A stretch of 53,274 bases of DNA from DAIDJM01 sp964250215 (GTDB lineage: Bacteria > Pseudomonadota > Alphaproteobacteria > Acetobacterales > Acetobacteraceae). The notes below the pieces were generated by a model, which saw only the letters and a list, made by a program, of their open reading frames with translations, had not been told where the DNA came from and did not search any database. Below are positions 33,445 through 42,008 of the stretch, one piece after another. The position numbers were made by a program, and so were the translations under genes. The stretch is from positions 1 to 53,274 of the forward strand of contig CAXUEX010000002.1 of assembly GCA_964250215.1 (NCBI GenBank), written 5' to 3'. Numbering within the stretch: position 1 is the stretch's first letter; each line of letters starts with the position of its first letter.

Positions 33445-36400
33445 CAACGGTCTATGGCGCGCCGGAAGGGTTCGACGCGCAACTTTTGCTTCGGCGGTTG
33501 GCGGAGCATGACGGGCCGGTGCTGCACGTGGCGCGGGATGCGGCGCGGATCGCGCGGCTGGGCGATCTGCTCGGCTTTTTCGCGCCGGAAGTGGAGGTGC
33601 TGCGGTTTCCGGCGTGGGATTGCCTGCCTTATGATCGCACGTCACCGGGCGCCGGCGTGATTTCCGAACGCATCGCGACGCTGGCGCGGCTGCAGGAAAC
33701 GCCGGGCGTGAAGCGCATCGTGCTGGCGAGCGTGAACGCGCTGGTGCAGCGCATTCCGCCGCGCGCGATGTTTGCGGGCGCTACGCTTTCGGTGCGGGCG
33801 GGTGGGGTTCTGGATACCGCCCAACTTGTGCGCTTCCTGGAGGCCAATGGCTACGGGCGCGCCGATACCGTGCGCGAGCCGGGCGAATATGCGCAGCGCG
33901 GCGGCATACTAGATATTTTCCCGAGCGGCGAGAGCGATCCCATTCGCATCGATCTGTTCGGCGACACGGTGGAGAGCCTGCGCCGCTTCGATGCCGAGAC
34001 GCAGCGCAGCACCGAGAAAGTAGGCGGCTTCACGCTGCGTCCGGTGAGCGAGGTGCCACTGGACAAGGTTTCCGTTTCGCGATTTCGCAGCGGGTGGCGA
34101 GAAATTTTCGGCCAGGCGGCTGCTTCCGATCCGTTGTATCAGGCGATTTCGGCAGGGCATCGCGCACCGGGCATGGAGCACTGGCTGCCGCTGTTTCATG
34201 AAACTCTGGAGGTGCTGCCGGATTATCTGCCGAGTGTTTCCGTGTCGCTGGATCATCAGGCGCCGGAGGTGCTGGAGCGGCGGTTAGAAATGGTGGCAGA
34301 CCATTACGAGTCGCGAAAGCTGCCTGCGCGGGATGGGGAATTGCCATATCGGCCACTGCCGCCGGAGCGCCTGTACATCACGCGCGAAGCGTGGGATGCG
34401 ATGCTGGGACCGCAGTATTTTATTTTCAGTCCGTACGGGCAGGCGGACGGGGCGGCTGGCATCGATGCGCACGGTCGGCCGGGGCCGATATTCACGCAGG
34501 GCAAGGCGTTCGACGAATTAAAGGCGCAGGCGGAGACCTGGGCCGCGCAGAAGCGTCGCACGCTGGTGGCGGCGTGGTCGCGCGGCTCGCGCGAGCGGCT
34601 GGCGGTGCTGCTGCGCGAGCACGGGTTGAAGGCCGAGATTCTGGAGGATTGGCGCGAGGCAGCGAAGCTGAAGCGCGACCGGATCGGGCTGGTTTCGCTC
34701 GCCATCGAGCGCGGTTTCGTGGCCGAGGATTACGCGATCGTCGGCGAGCAGGATCTGCTCGGCGAGCGCATCGCCCGGCCGCCGCGGCGGCGCAAGCGCG
34801 CCGAGGAATTCATTGCCGAAGCCACCGAAATTGCCGAGGGCGATCTGGTGGTGCACCAGGATTATGGCATCGGCCGATATGACGGACTGGAGACGCTGAC
34901 CGTGGGAGCGGCGCCGCACGATTGCTTGCGGCTGATGTACGACGGTTCGGAAAAGCTATTTTTGCCAGTAGAAAATATCGAACTGCTCTCGCGTTACGGC
35001 AGCGAGGCGCAGGGCGTGGCGCTGGACCGTCTGGGTGGCGCAAGCTGGCAAACGCGCAAGGCGCGCATGAAGCAGCGCATTCGCGATATGGCCGGCGAAC
35101 TGATCCGCGTGGCGGCGGAGCGGCGTTTGCGCGAGGCGCCGCTGGCGGCACCGCCGGAGGGAAGCTGGGACGAGTTCTGCGCCCGCTTTGCATTCGCCGA
35201 GACCGAGGACCAGACACGCGCAATCGCCGACGTGCTCGAGGATCTCGCCAGCGGCCGGCCGATGGACCGGCTGATCTGCGGCGACGTGGGGTTCGGCAAG
35301 ACCGAGGTGGCGTTGCGCGCGGCGTTCGTGATGGCCTCCACCGGCGCGCAGGTGGCGGTTGTGGTGCCGACCACGCTGTTGGCGCGACAGCATTACCGCG
35401 TGTTCCGTGACCGGTTCTCGGGACTGGGCATCCGCATCGGTCAGCTCTCCCGCATGGTTGGCGCCAAGGAATCCGCCGAGACAAAAAAGGCGGTGGCGGA
35501 AGGCGACATCCAGATCGTGATCGGCACGCATGCGTTGCTGGGCAAGTCGGTGGCATTCGCCGAGCTCGGCCTGGTGATCGTGGACGAAGAGCAGCATTTC
35601 GGTGTTTCGCACAAGGAACAGCTTAAGGCGCTGAAAGCCGATGTGCACGTGCTGACCCTGACCGCGACGCCGATCCCGCGCACGCTGCAACTGGCGCTGA
35701 CGGGGGTGCGGGAGATGAGCCTGATTGCTACACCGCCGGTGGACCGGTTGGCGATCCGCACGTTCATCATGCCGTTCGATCACGTGGTGATCAAGGAAGC
35801 CGTGCAGCGGGAGCGGTTCCGCGGCGGGCAGATATTTTGCGTGGTGCCGCGTATCGAGGACCTGGACCGCATGGCAGGGCGGCTGCACGAAATTGTGCCC
35901 GATGCAAAAATGGTGCAGGCGCATGGGCGGCTGGCCGCGGGCGAGCTGGAACGCGTGATGACGGAGTTCGGCGACGGCAAATACGACATATTGCTCTCGA
36001 CGAACATCGTGGAAAGCGGCCTGGACATGCCGGCGGTGAACACGCTGATCGTGCATCGCGCGGATATGTTCGGCCTGGGGCAGCTTTATCAGCTTCGCGG
36101 CCGCGTGGGGCGCGGCAAGCAGCGCGGCTATGCGTATCTCACCTGGCCACCGAACCATAAGCTTTCGGCGGCAGCCGAGAAGCGGCTGGATGTAATGCAG
36201 TCGTTGGATACGTTGGGCGCTGGTTTCACTTTGGCGAGCCATGATTTGGATATTCGCGGCGCCGGAAATCTGTTGGGCGACGAGCAGAGTGGCCATATCC
36301 GCGAGGTGGGAATCGAGCTGTATCAACAGATGCTGGAGGATGCGGTGGCCGAGATGCGTGCCGAGAAAGGCCGCAAGCGGGCTTCGGATCGTGAATGGAC

Positions 36401-36854
36401 GCCGAACATCAACCTGGGTTTGCCGGTGCTGATTCCGGAGGAATACGTGCGCGATCTGCCGGTGCGGCTGGGGCTGTATCGACGCATCGGCGGGTTGACG
36501 AGCGACGCAGAAAGCGAGGCGATGGCGGCGGAACTGGTTGACCGTTTTGGTGCGCTACCAGAAGAAGTGGACAATCTTCTGAACGTGGTGAGCTTGAAGC
36601 GCGCCTGCCGCGAAGCCGGTGTGGAAAAGCTGGAGGCTGGGCCGAAGGGCATGGTGCTGCAGTTCCGGCAGAACAATTTCCGGAATCCTGCTGGTCTGGT
36701 GGCCTGGCTGGGCACGAGCAAGGGCCGCATACGGCTGCGTCCGGATCACAAACTGGCTGTGGTGGGAGATATGGGGGTCGCGGAACGTATCCGGACGGCA
36801 CGGGGGATTTTGACGAATTTGGTGCGCGTGGCGGAGCAGGCGAAAGCGGCCTGA
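33441..36854 (+). CDS. mfd: Transcription-repair coupling factor Mfd
   Basis: Mfd removes stalled RNA polymerase and recruits UvrA. The 1137-residue protein has the UvrB-like N-terminal module (VLRFPAWDCLPYDRTSPGAG, GEYAQRGGILDIFPSGESDP), the RNA-polymerase-interaction domain (GDLVVHQDYGIGRYDGLETL), Walker A GDVGFGKT near residue 614, DEEQHFGV near 715, TLTATPIPRTLQLALTG, the TRG motif region (QLYQLRGRVGRGKQRGYAYL) and the C-terminal UvrA-masking domain. The length equals the family norm. It is translationally coupled to sdhE. Confidence 0.97.
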   Translation: MTTVYGAPEGFDAQLLLRRLAEHDGPVLHVARDAARIARLGDLLGFFAPEVEVLRFPAWDCLPYDRTSPGAGVISERIATLARLQETPGVKRIVLASVNALVQRIPPRAMFAGATLSVRAGGVLDTAQLVRFLEANGYGRADTVREPGEYAQRGGILDIFPSGESDPIRIDLFGDTVESLRRFDAETQRSTEKVGGFTLRPVSEVPLDKVSVSRFRSGWREIFGQAAASDPLYQAISAGHRAPGMEHWLPLFHETLEVLPDYLPSVSVSLDHQAPEVLERRLEMVADHYESRKLPARDGELPYRPLPPERLYITREAWDAMLGPQYFIFSPYGQADGAAGIDAHGRPGPIFTQGKAFDELKAQAETWAAQKRRTLVAAWSRGSRERLAVLLREHGLKAEILEDWREAAKLKRDRIGLVSLAIERGFVAEDYAIVGEQDLLGERIARPPRRRKRAEEFIAEATEIAEGDLVVHQDYGIGRYDGLETLTVGAAPHDCLRLMYDGSEKLFLPVENIELLSRYGSEAQGVALDRLGGASWQTRKARMKQRIRDMAGELIRVAAERRLREAPLAAPPEGSWDEFCARFAFAETEDQTRAIADVLEDLASGRPMDRLICGDVGFGKTEVALRAAFVMASTGAQVAVVVPTTLLARQHYRVFRDRFSGLGIRIGQLSRMVGAKESAETKKAVAEGDIQIVIGTHALLGKSVAFAELGLVIVDEEQHFGVSHKEQLKALKADVHVLTLTATPIPRTLQLALTGVREMSLIATPPVDRLAIRTFIMPFDHVVIKEAVQRERFRGGQIFCVVPRIEDLDRMAGRLHEIVPDAKMVQAHGRLAAGELERVMTEFGDGKYDILLSTNIVESGLDMPAVNTLIVHRADMFGLGQLYQLRGRVGRGKQRGYAYLTWPPNHKLSAAAEKRLDVMQSLDTLGAGFTLASHDLDIRGAGNLLGDEQSGHIREVGIELYQQMLEDAVAEMRAEKGRKRASDREWTPNINLGLPVLIPEEYVRDLPVRLGLYRRIGGLTSDAESEAMAAELVDRFGALPEEVDNLLNVVSLKRACREAGVEKLEAGPKGMVLQFRQNNFRNPAGLVAWLGTSKGRIRLRPDHKLAVVGDMGVAERIRTARGILTNLVRVAEQAKAA

Positions 36855-36944
36855 GCGTTCCGTGCGCGGTTTCCGGTGCACGGCAAGAAGACGCTGGACG
36901 CTTTTTTGCGGACGCGCAATACTCAGGTTGACCTAGACTCGTGA

Positions 36945-38234
36945 GTGGCAGAAATGTCTGTTCTTGTCACCGGCACTCGCTTTGCCGTGCCAATCTGGCT
37001 GGTCCTGAATTCAGCTGCATTCGGTCAGGGCTGCGGCAACCGGCTGGCCGCTGGCGCCGGGGCGCCACCGGTCGCCGTCACGCCGCTGGTTTTGCAACTG
37101 CCGCAATCGGAAATTCAGCCGGTTCGCGGCACGGATGGTCAACTCCACTTGGCCTATGTCGCGCAGATTGCGAACCTCGCGCCGCAGACTTTCTCGATCG
37201 ACGCCGTTCAGCCGCTGGATGCGCTGACCGGTAAACCCACCGGCCGCACGCTTGTGCGGGACATGGACGGAAAGAACATTGCGGGCGCTATGCGGCTGTA
37301 TGCGCCAGCGCTGTTGGGGAAGGTCACGCCGGGTGAGACGGATTTCGGGCGCATTCCCGGCGGCAGCCTGGGCATGAGTTTCTTCAGCCTGACTTACCCT
37401 GCCAGCGCTTCCCTGCCCCGGCTGATTTCGCACCGTATCGCGATGCATGGTGCCGATGGCAAGAAGCTGCAGGTATTGACCGATCCAGTGGCTGTTGCGT
37501 GCGCGCCGCCGGTGGTGCTGCAGCCGCCGCTTTCCGGTCCGGGCTGGTGGGACGCCAATGGCTGCTGCGACACGATCAGCCCGCACCGGGGGGCGATTTT
37601 GCCGGTCAATGGGCAAATGCGGGCGCCGGAACAGTTCGGCATCGACTTTGTGCAGGTACGCGCGGACGGCGGCTGCTGCAGCGGCGCGCCCGATGATCTG
37701 AAGAATTGGCCTTTCTTCGGCGCGCCGGTTTTCGCCTCGGCGACGGGCAGGGTGCTGGAAGTGCTGGATGGGTTGCCCGAGCAGCCGGTGGGCAAACCCG
37801 TGGGAATCACCGCGTCAAATGCGCCCGGCAATCATATGATTCAGGATATCGGTGGCGGCCGGTTCATCGCCTACTGCCATTTCAAGACAGGTTCGATTTC
37901 GCTCGGCATCCGGCCCGGTGTTATGCTGCAAGCCGGAGAGAAGATCGGAGAAGTGGGGAATACCGGCAGTTCCACGGCACCGCATCTGCATTTCCAGGTG
38001 ATGGACCGGCCTTCGGTGCTGAATTCGACCGGCCTGCCGTTCGTGTTCGCGCGCCAATTTCTAGCGGGCCACGTCGCGGGCTCGGCGAACGCGGTGGAAC
38101 ATAACTACGAGGTGGGTGGCAAGCTCAGCCTAAAGGCGCAGACGGCAACCATTCACCGAAATGAAATGCCACTGGAGGGCGACTTGCTCGAGTTCGGAGA
38201 GAGGCGAACGACCCTTTCACGCTCCAAATCCTGA
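36945..38234 (+). CDS. M23 (LytM-like) peptidase-family protein, exported
   Basis: The 429-residue protein begins with a signal-peptide-like stretch (FAVPIWLVLNSAAFGQG), a beta-rich N-terminal half, and an M23 fold in the C-terminal half: HRGAILPVNGQ, EQFGIDFVQ (about 229-237), FGAPVFASATGRVLEVLDG, IAYCHFKTGSISLGIRPG, GEKIGEVGNTGSS and APHLHFQVMD (H347 and H349). M23 enzymes normally bind zinc with H-x-x-x-D plus HxH; here the first His position is Gln (EQFGID). It may be a LytM-like scaffold protein or a subfamily using another ligand. The GTG at 36945 or the ATG at 36954 may be the start. It stands alone after mfd. Confidence 0.7.
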   Translation: MAEMSVLVTGTRFAVPIWLVLNSAAFGQGCGNRLAAGAGAPPVAVTPLVLQLPQSEIQPVRGTDGQLHLAYVAQIANLAPQTFSIDAVQPLDALTGKPTGRTLVRDMDGKNIAGAMRLYAPALLGKVTPGETDFGRIPGGSLGMSFFSLTYPASASLPRLISHRIAMHGADGKKLQVLTDPVAVACAPPVVLQPPLSGPGWWDANGCCDTISPHRGAILPVNGQMRAPEQFGIDFVQVRADGGCCSGAPDDLKNWPFFGAPVFASATGRVLEVLDGLPEQPVGKPVGITASNAPGNHMIQDIGGGRFIAYCHFKTGSISLGIRPGVMLQAGEKIGEVGNTGSSTAPHLHFQVMDRPSVLNSTGLPFVFARQFLAGHVAGSANAVEHNYEVGGKLSLKAQTATIHRNEMPLEGDLLEFGERRTTLSRSKS

Positions 38235-38275
38235 ACGTATCCGGCGCATGTCGCGGAGCAGGCGCGAAGGGCGGT

Positions 38276-38485
38276 TCAAGCTCGGTGGTGGAAGCCGCCT
38301 GTAAGCTGGCTTTCCGTTACGATGCGCTCATGCGCATCGCGGTCGCTCTTCACGCGGTATTGCCAATCGCGGTTCTCGCTCGGCAGGCGCCGCACTACAG
38401 TGTAGCTGCCGCCAAGATGCTGAAGGCTGCCTGACCCCGGCAGAAAGCTGACTCGTTCGCCGACGTCGAATTTATGAGGTGCCAT
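38276..38485 (-). CDS. Small protein of unknown function, 69 residues
   Basis: The ATG at 38483-38485 has a GGGGAG site six bases upstream. The protein (HKFDVGERVSFLPG, GGSYTVVRRLPSENRDWQYR, VKSDRDAHERIVTESQLTGG) is soluble and looks like a small SH3-like or KOW-like beta barrel: repeated short strands, VGERVSF and GGSYTVVRRLP resembling a turn-strand plan. I recall similar short proteins in alphaproteobacteria but no function. It follows the cold-shock gene, after a strong terminator hairpin, in the same orientation. Confidence 0.7.
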   Translation of the reverse strand: MAPHKFDVGERVSFLPGSGSLQHLGGSYTVVRRLPSENRDWQYRVKSDRDAHERIVTESQLTGGFHHRA

Positions 38486-38498
38486 GGTGAACTCCCCG

Positions 38499-38529
38499 AA
38501 AGGCCCAACGCCCGACAGGGCGCCGGGCC
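38499..38529 (-). terminator. Strong hairpin after the cold-shock gene
   Basis: The arms 38502-38513 and 38518-38529 pair over all 12 bases (two G-U pairs) around a 4-base loop, and the transcript then reads TTT. It lies six bases past the cold-shock gene stop and just before the 69-residue gene, so it probably ends or attenuates csp transcripts. The short T-run makes the termination strength uncertain. Confidence 0.6.
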
Positions 38530-38535
38530 GTCTGT

Positions 38536-38742
38536 TCAGGCGGCCTGGAGATTGACGGCGGAGGTCTTCCCTTGCTGACCGTTCTCGAGATCGAACGAGA
38601 CCTTGTCGCCCTCGTTAAGTGCACCGAGGCTGGAACGCTCCACTGCGGAGATGTGCACGAACACATCCTTCGAGCCGTCCTGCGGCTGGATGAAGCCAAA
38701 CCCCTTGGTGGCGTTGAACCATTTGACTGTGCCGATAGACAT
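38536..38742 (-). CDS. Cold-shock (CspA family) nucleic-acid-binding protein
   Basis: The 68-residue protein is a single cold-shock domain: SIGTVKWFNATKGFGFIQPQ with RNP1 (KGFGFI), then KDVFVHISAVERS with RNP2 (VFVHI), ending GDKVSFDLENGQQGKTSAVN. It binds single-stranded RNA and DNA and acts as an RNA chaperone. The ATG at 38740-38742 follows a GGAAG site. A hairpin (38768-38782) lies in the leader. Whether it is cold-induced cannot be told; many alphaproteobacterial Csp genes are constitutive or growth-phase regulated. Confidence 0.96.
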   Translation of the reverse strand: MSIGTVKWFNATKGFGFIQPQDGSKDVFVHISAVERSSLGALNEGDKVSFDLENGQQGKTSAVNLQAA

Positions 38743-38760
38743 TATTGACTTCCCGTATAA

Positions 38761-38785
38761 CGGCCTTCCCGCAGGTTGCGGGCCG
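38761..38785 (-). promoter_or_regulatory. Leader hairpin of the cold-shock gene
   Basis: CCCGCA-GGT-TGCGGG (38768-38782) is a perfect stem upstream of the csp start; the outer CGGCC (38761-38765) and GGCCG (38781-38785) can form a competing pairing. Csp leaders are known to fold alternately with temperature, so two mutually exclusive stems are of interest, but function is inferred. Confidence 0.4.
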
Positions 38786-38909
38786 TAAAGCTTCTCATCC
38801 GGGAGGTTAAAAGGCACGTCTCGCGCGACTAGAACGGTCCCAACACGAAAAGTGCCGTTGACAATAAGATGGGCAGCGATGCGGCCGAAAACAACCGCAC
38901 AAAGCGATT

Positions 38910-39521
38910 TCAGCCGAAACTTTCGTTCACGCCTGCCACTCGCCAGCCTACGGCGTGGCGTTCCAACACCGTGAGCGACAGGTTATGCACCGAGAAGTGC
39001 AGCGCTGCGTTCGCGCCCATGCCGCTTGCGTGCGCCAGCGCCGCCCGGATGGCGCCGCCGTGGCTGATGGCCACGATTTCTTGCCCGGCATGGTCGCGGG
39101 CCAGCCGGTCGAGCGTATGGCCCACACGTAGCAGCACCTGATGCATGCTTTCGCCGCCCGGCGGCGTTTCGGTGGCGCCGAGTGGCCAGAAGGCGTGCGC
39201 CGGTTCCTGCAAATGCGCGGGCAGGGAATCATGCGGCAACCCTTGCCACTTGCCAAGGTCCTGCTCGATCAAACCGGGTTCTATGTGCATCGCGCCGTCG
39301 GCGCCGGAGATAGCGCGGATCGCTGCCGCAGTGCGCTGCGTGCGGCGAAGCGGCGTGACCAGCCAAACGGCATTCGGCGGCAGGCGGCACGCCAAAGCCT
39401 CATAATGCGCGCGCTGGCCGGCGAGCGTGGTTTCGCAGATTTCCACGTCCATGCGGCCATAAAGGACGGCGCGCGCACTCTCCGCAACCACTGCATGGCG
39501 AATAAGCCAAAAACGTGTCAA
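38910..39521 (-). CDS. Histidine phosphatase family protein (phosphoglycerate-mutase fold)
   Basis: The 203-residue protein has FWLIRHAVVAES (RH catalytic motif), VLYGRMDVE, WLVTPLRRTQRTAAAI (the second catalytic Arg), and VAISHGGAIRAALAHA with the SHGG catalytic His. The first motif is RHA rather than RHG, a variation I recall as common in alphaproteobacterial members. The substrate is unknown. The start is a TTG at 39519-39521 with a weak site; no ATG fits. It follows the ABC exporter genes in the same direction, with a hairpin repeat in between. Confidence 0.85.
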   Translation of the reverse strand: MTRFWLIRHAVVAESARAVLYGRMDVEICETTLAGQRAHYEALACRLPPNAVWLVTPLRRTQRTAAAIRAISGADGAMHIEPGLIEQDLGKWQGLPHDSLPAHLQEPAHAFWPLGATETPPGGESMHQVLLRVGHTLDRLARDHAGQEIVAISHGGAIRAALAHASGMGANAALHFSVHNLSLTVLERHAVGWRVAGVNESFG

Positions 39522-39540
39522 CCGCTCGACCCAGCAAAAT

Positions 39541-39578
39541 TGAAGAAAGCTCTTTGCTTCTTTCGTTCAAGAAGAAGC
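39541..39578 (-). repeat. Dispersed hairpin repeat, copy 3 (inverted)
   Basis: Read on the minus strand it has GCTTCTT and AAGAAGC arms around CTTGAACGA, then CAAAGAGCTTTCTTCA, matching copies 1 and 2 (loop TTGAACGAAAGAA and tail CAAAnAnCTTTnTTC). Again it occupies an operon junction, between the ABC permease stop and the histidine phosphatase start. Confidence 0.75.
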
Positions 39579-39584
39579 TCTTTC

Positions 39585-40385
39585 TTATTCCCCGATATTC
39601 ATCAGCGCCCCATTCCGCCGCGCCGCGTTGAATTGTTGCCAGAACAACAGCATCGCCGCCGTCATCCAAGCCGCGTTCAGCCCGAAGGCCCAGGCCAGAT
39701 GGTCCCAGCGGATCACGCCGAAGCGCAGCGCCGCGCGCAAACCCTCAAACACATGCGCAGCGGGCAGCGAGAGCGCCACGATGCGTAGCCAGTGCGGCAT
39801 GATGCTGACCGGATAATACACGGCCGCGAGCGGTGCCAAGCCCACCAGCATGGACCACACGAGCGTCTCGGCGCCGCCGCCTTGCGCCAGGATCAGCGAC
39901 GTGCAGCCAAGTGCGATCCACCAGCCCATCAACATCAGGTTGATCGCGAACAGCACCAGCACTGGGCCCACGCTGAGCAAATTGAAGTGATAAAGAAACA
40001 CCGCCAGCACCGCCGCCGGCACCACGCCGAGCAGCATTCGGATCACCGACATGGCGACCAGCGCCGTGAGCAATTCCCAGGGCCGGAGCGGCGAGATGAA
40101 GATGTGGCCGAGATTGCGCGACCAGATTTCCTCCATGAACGTCACGGCGAAACCGAGATGGCTGCGCAGTGCGGTTTCCCACAGCAGCACTCCGCCAAGC
40201 AGCACGGATACCGTGATGCCGCCGGCGCTGGCGCCGAGCTTTGCGGCGAAGAAGCTGCTGGTGAAGCCCCAGATGCACATCTGCAGCACCGGCCAGTAGG
40301 CAAGATCCAGCAGCCGCGGCCAGGAGCGGCGGAACAGCGTGAGGTGCCGGTACATCAGCCCCCAGATGCGGCGCAGCGGGATCAT
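39585..40385 (-). CDS. ABC-2 type transporter permease
   Basis: The 266-residue protein has six membrane segments in the ABC-2 layout (YWPVLQMCIWGFTSSFF; ITVSVLLGGVLLWETALRSH; PWELLTALVAMSVIRMLLGV; VLVLFAINLMLMGWWIALGC; ETLVWSMLVGLAPLAAVYYP; WAFGLNAAWMTAAMLLFWQQ) and the cytoplasmic WSRNLGHIFISPLRPWE stretch that contacts the ATPase. It pairs with the ATPase gene by an ATGA overlap, forming an exporter. The substrate is not evident; relatives include antibiotic, lipid and NodJ-type exporters. Confidence 0.9.
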   Translation of the reverse strand: MIPLRRIWGLMYRHLTLFRRSWPRLLDLAYWPVLQMCIWGFTSSFFAAKLGASAGGITVSVLLGGVLLWETALRSHLGFAVTFMEEIWSRNLGHIFISPLRPWELLTALVAMSVIRMLLGVVPAAVLAVFLYHFNLLSVGPVLVLFAINLMLMGWWIALGCTSLILAQGGGAETLVWSMLVGLAPLAAVYYPVSIMPHWLRIVALSLPAAHVFEGLRAALRFGVIRWDHLAWAFGLNAAWMTAAMLLFWQQFNAARRNGALMNIGE

Positions 40386-41200
40386 GCAGCGGGCGTATGG
40401 GAATTCGGCTGCGCGCCTGCCCCCTCCACCATGCCGACGCGCAGTCCCTCTACCCCGCTTTGCGGCGAATCGTGGAGCGGTCGGTCGCGGGCAATGTCGA
40501 GAAACACGTCCTCCAGATCGTCGCGATTGTATCGGTCTAGCAACTCCGAAGGCGTGCCGCGATCCACGATGCGGCCGCGCTTCATCATCAGCACATGGCT
40601 GCAAAGCCGTTCCACCTCCGCCATGTTATGCGAGGCGAGCAGCACCGTGCAGCCGCTCTGCCCGCGGTAACGCTCCAGCCAGGTGCGCACCAGATCGCCG
40701 GTATCGGGATCGAGGCTGGCGGTGGGTTCGTCCAGCAGCAGCAATTCGGGGCGGTTGATCAGCGATTTCGCCAGCGCCACGCGGGTTTTCTGCCCGGCGG
40801 AAAGCTTGCCGGCGGCGCGGTGCAGGAAGTCGTGCAGATCGAGTTCTTGCGCCAGCTCGGCAATGCGGCGCTCGATGTGGCGCACGTTGTATAGGTGGCC
40901 ATAGACGCGCAGATTTTCCGCCACCGTCAGCCGTGCCGGCAGCGCCACGTACGGCGACGAGAAATTCACGCGCGCCAGCGGCCGGAACCGGTCGTGCGCC
41001 ATATCGTGGCCCAGCAGGCACACGCGGCCGGAGGTGGGCACGAGCAGGCCGAGCAGCATGGCGATGGTGGTGGTCTTGCCGGCGCCGTTGCCGCCCAGCA
41101 GGCCCACGGTCTGGCCACGCTCCACGTGGAAGCTGATATCGTCCACCGCCAGCGTGTCGCGATAGCGTTTCGTCAGCGATTGAACTTCAATGGCCGGCAT
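40382..41200 (-). CDS. ABC transporter ATP-binding protein (ABC-2 exporter)
   Basis: The 272-residue ATPase starts AIEVQSLTKRYRDTLAVDDI and has Walker A LLGGNGAGKTTTI, the Q-loop region near SSPYVALPA (a degenerate Q-loop; Gln is not obvious), signature KLSAGQKTRVALAKSL, Walker B ELLLLDEPTASLDP and the switch His in LLASHNMAEVE. It powers the downstream permease. The ATG at 41198-41200 faces the rph start 91 bases away, so promoters for both should lie between 41201 and 41291. Confidence 0.93.
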   Translation of the reverse strand: MPAIEVQSLTKRYRDTLAVDDISFHVERGQTVGLLGGNGAGKTTTIAMLLGLLVPTSGRVCLLGHDMAHDRFRPLARVNFSSPYVALPARLTVAENLRVYGHLYNVRHIERRIAELAQELDLHDFLHRAAGKLSAGQKTRVALAKSLINRPELLLLDEPTASLDPDTGDLVRTWLERYRGQSGCTVLLASHNMAEVERLCSHVLMMKRGRIVDRGTPSELLDRYNRDDLEDVFLDIARDRPLHDSPQSGVEGLRVGMVEGAGAQPNSHTPAA

Positions 41201-41291
41201 GGCGCGGGGTCTTCCCATAGGCTTTAACGCCAGCACAAGCCGGGGCAGCGCGCCGCTCCCCCGCAACCCTGGTACCGAAAGGCCGAAACAC

Positions 41292-42008
41292 ATGCGACCC
41301 TCCGGGCGCGCTGCGGACGAACTCCGCGCCATTTCCATCGAACCCGGGTTTTCCCGACACGCGGAGGGAAGCTGCCTGATCCGCATGGGGCAGACGGAAG
41401 TGCTCTGCACCGCCAGCGTGGAGGCGCGCGTGCCGACGTTCCTGCGCAACCAGGGGTTGGGCTGGATCACGGCTGAATACGGGATGCTGCCGCGCGCCAC
41501 CCACACCCGCGGCGACCGCGAGGCGGCGCGCGGCAAGCAATCCGGCCGCACGCAGGAGATCCAGCGGCTGATCGGCCGCTCGCTGCGGGCCGTGGTGGAC
41601 CGGCGCGCGCTTGGCGAGATGACCATCACGCTCGATTGCGACGTGCTGAACGCGGATGGCGGCACGCGCTGCGCCAGCATTACCGGCGCCTATGTGGCGC
41701 TGGCACTGGCCTGCCGGCGTCTGGCCGGCAGCGGCGCGCTGAAAGCCGATCCGCTGCGCGGCCAAGTGGCCGCGGTTTCGTGCGGGCTGTGGCAGGGTAT
41801 TGCAGTGCTCGATCTGGATTATGCCGAGGACAGCAGCGCCGAGGCGGACGCGAATTTCGTGCTCACCGAGGGCGGCGGGATCGTGGAGATTCAGGGCACT
41901 GCGGAACAACATCCGTTTTCCCGCGCGCAATTCGAAGCGCTGCTCGGGCTGGCGGAACTGGGCGCGGCGCGGCTGTTCGAGGTGCAGCGGCGAGTGCTGG
42001 CCGGGTGA
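41292..42008 (+). CDS. rph: Ribonuclease PH
   Basis: RNase PH trims tRNA 3' ends with phosphate. The 238-residue protein has MRPSGRAADELRAISIEPGF, GQTEVLCTASVE, WITAEYGMLPRATHTRGDRE, SGRTQEIQRLIGRSLRAVVD and EADANFVLTEGGGIVEIQGT, all standard. The ATG at 41292 is chosen because MRPSGR is the family start. It overlaps rdgB by four bases (GTGA), a pairing frequent in alphaproteobacteria. Confidence 0.97.
   Translation: MRPSGRAADELRAISIEPGFSRHAEGSCLIRMGQTEVLCTASVEARVPTFLRNQGLGWITAEYGMLPRATHTRGDREAARGKQSGRTQEIQRLIGRSLRAVVDRRALGEMTITLDCDVLNADGGTRCASITGAYVALALACRRLAGSGALKADPLRGQVAAVSCGLWQGIAVLDLDYAEDSSAEADANFVLTEGGGIVEIQGTAEQHPFSRAQFEALLGLAELGAARLFEVQRRVLAG

Noticed and set aside
36860..36907. Rho-independent terminator after mfd (CCGTGC...GCACGG then TTTTTT)
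   Set aside because: The T-run is 18 bases beyond the stem, too far for a normal terminator.
38858..38863. TTGACA as a plus-strand promoter
   Set aside because: No -10 element at 16-18 bases and no plus-strand gene downstream.
39480..39521. RHA instead of RHG in the histidine phosphatase as an inactivating change
   Set aside because: RHA is found in many members of this subfamily as I recall, and the other catalytic residues (RR and SHGG) are present.
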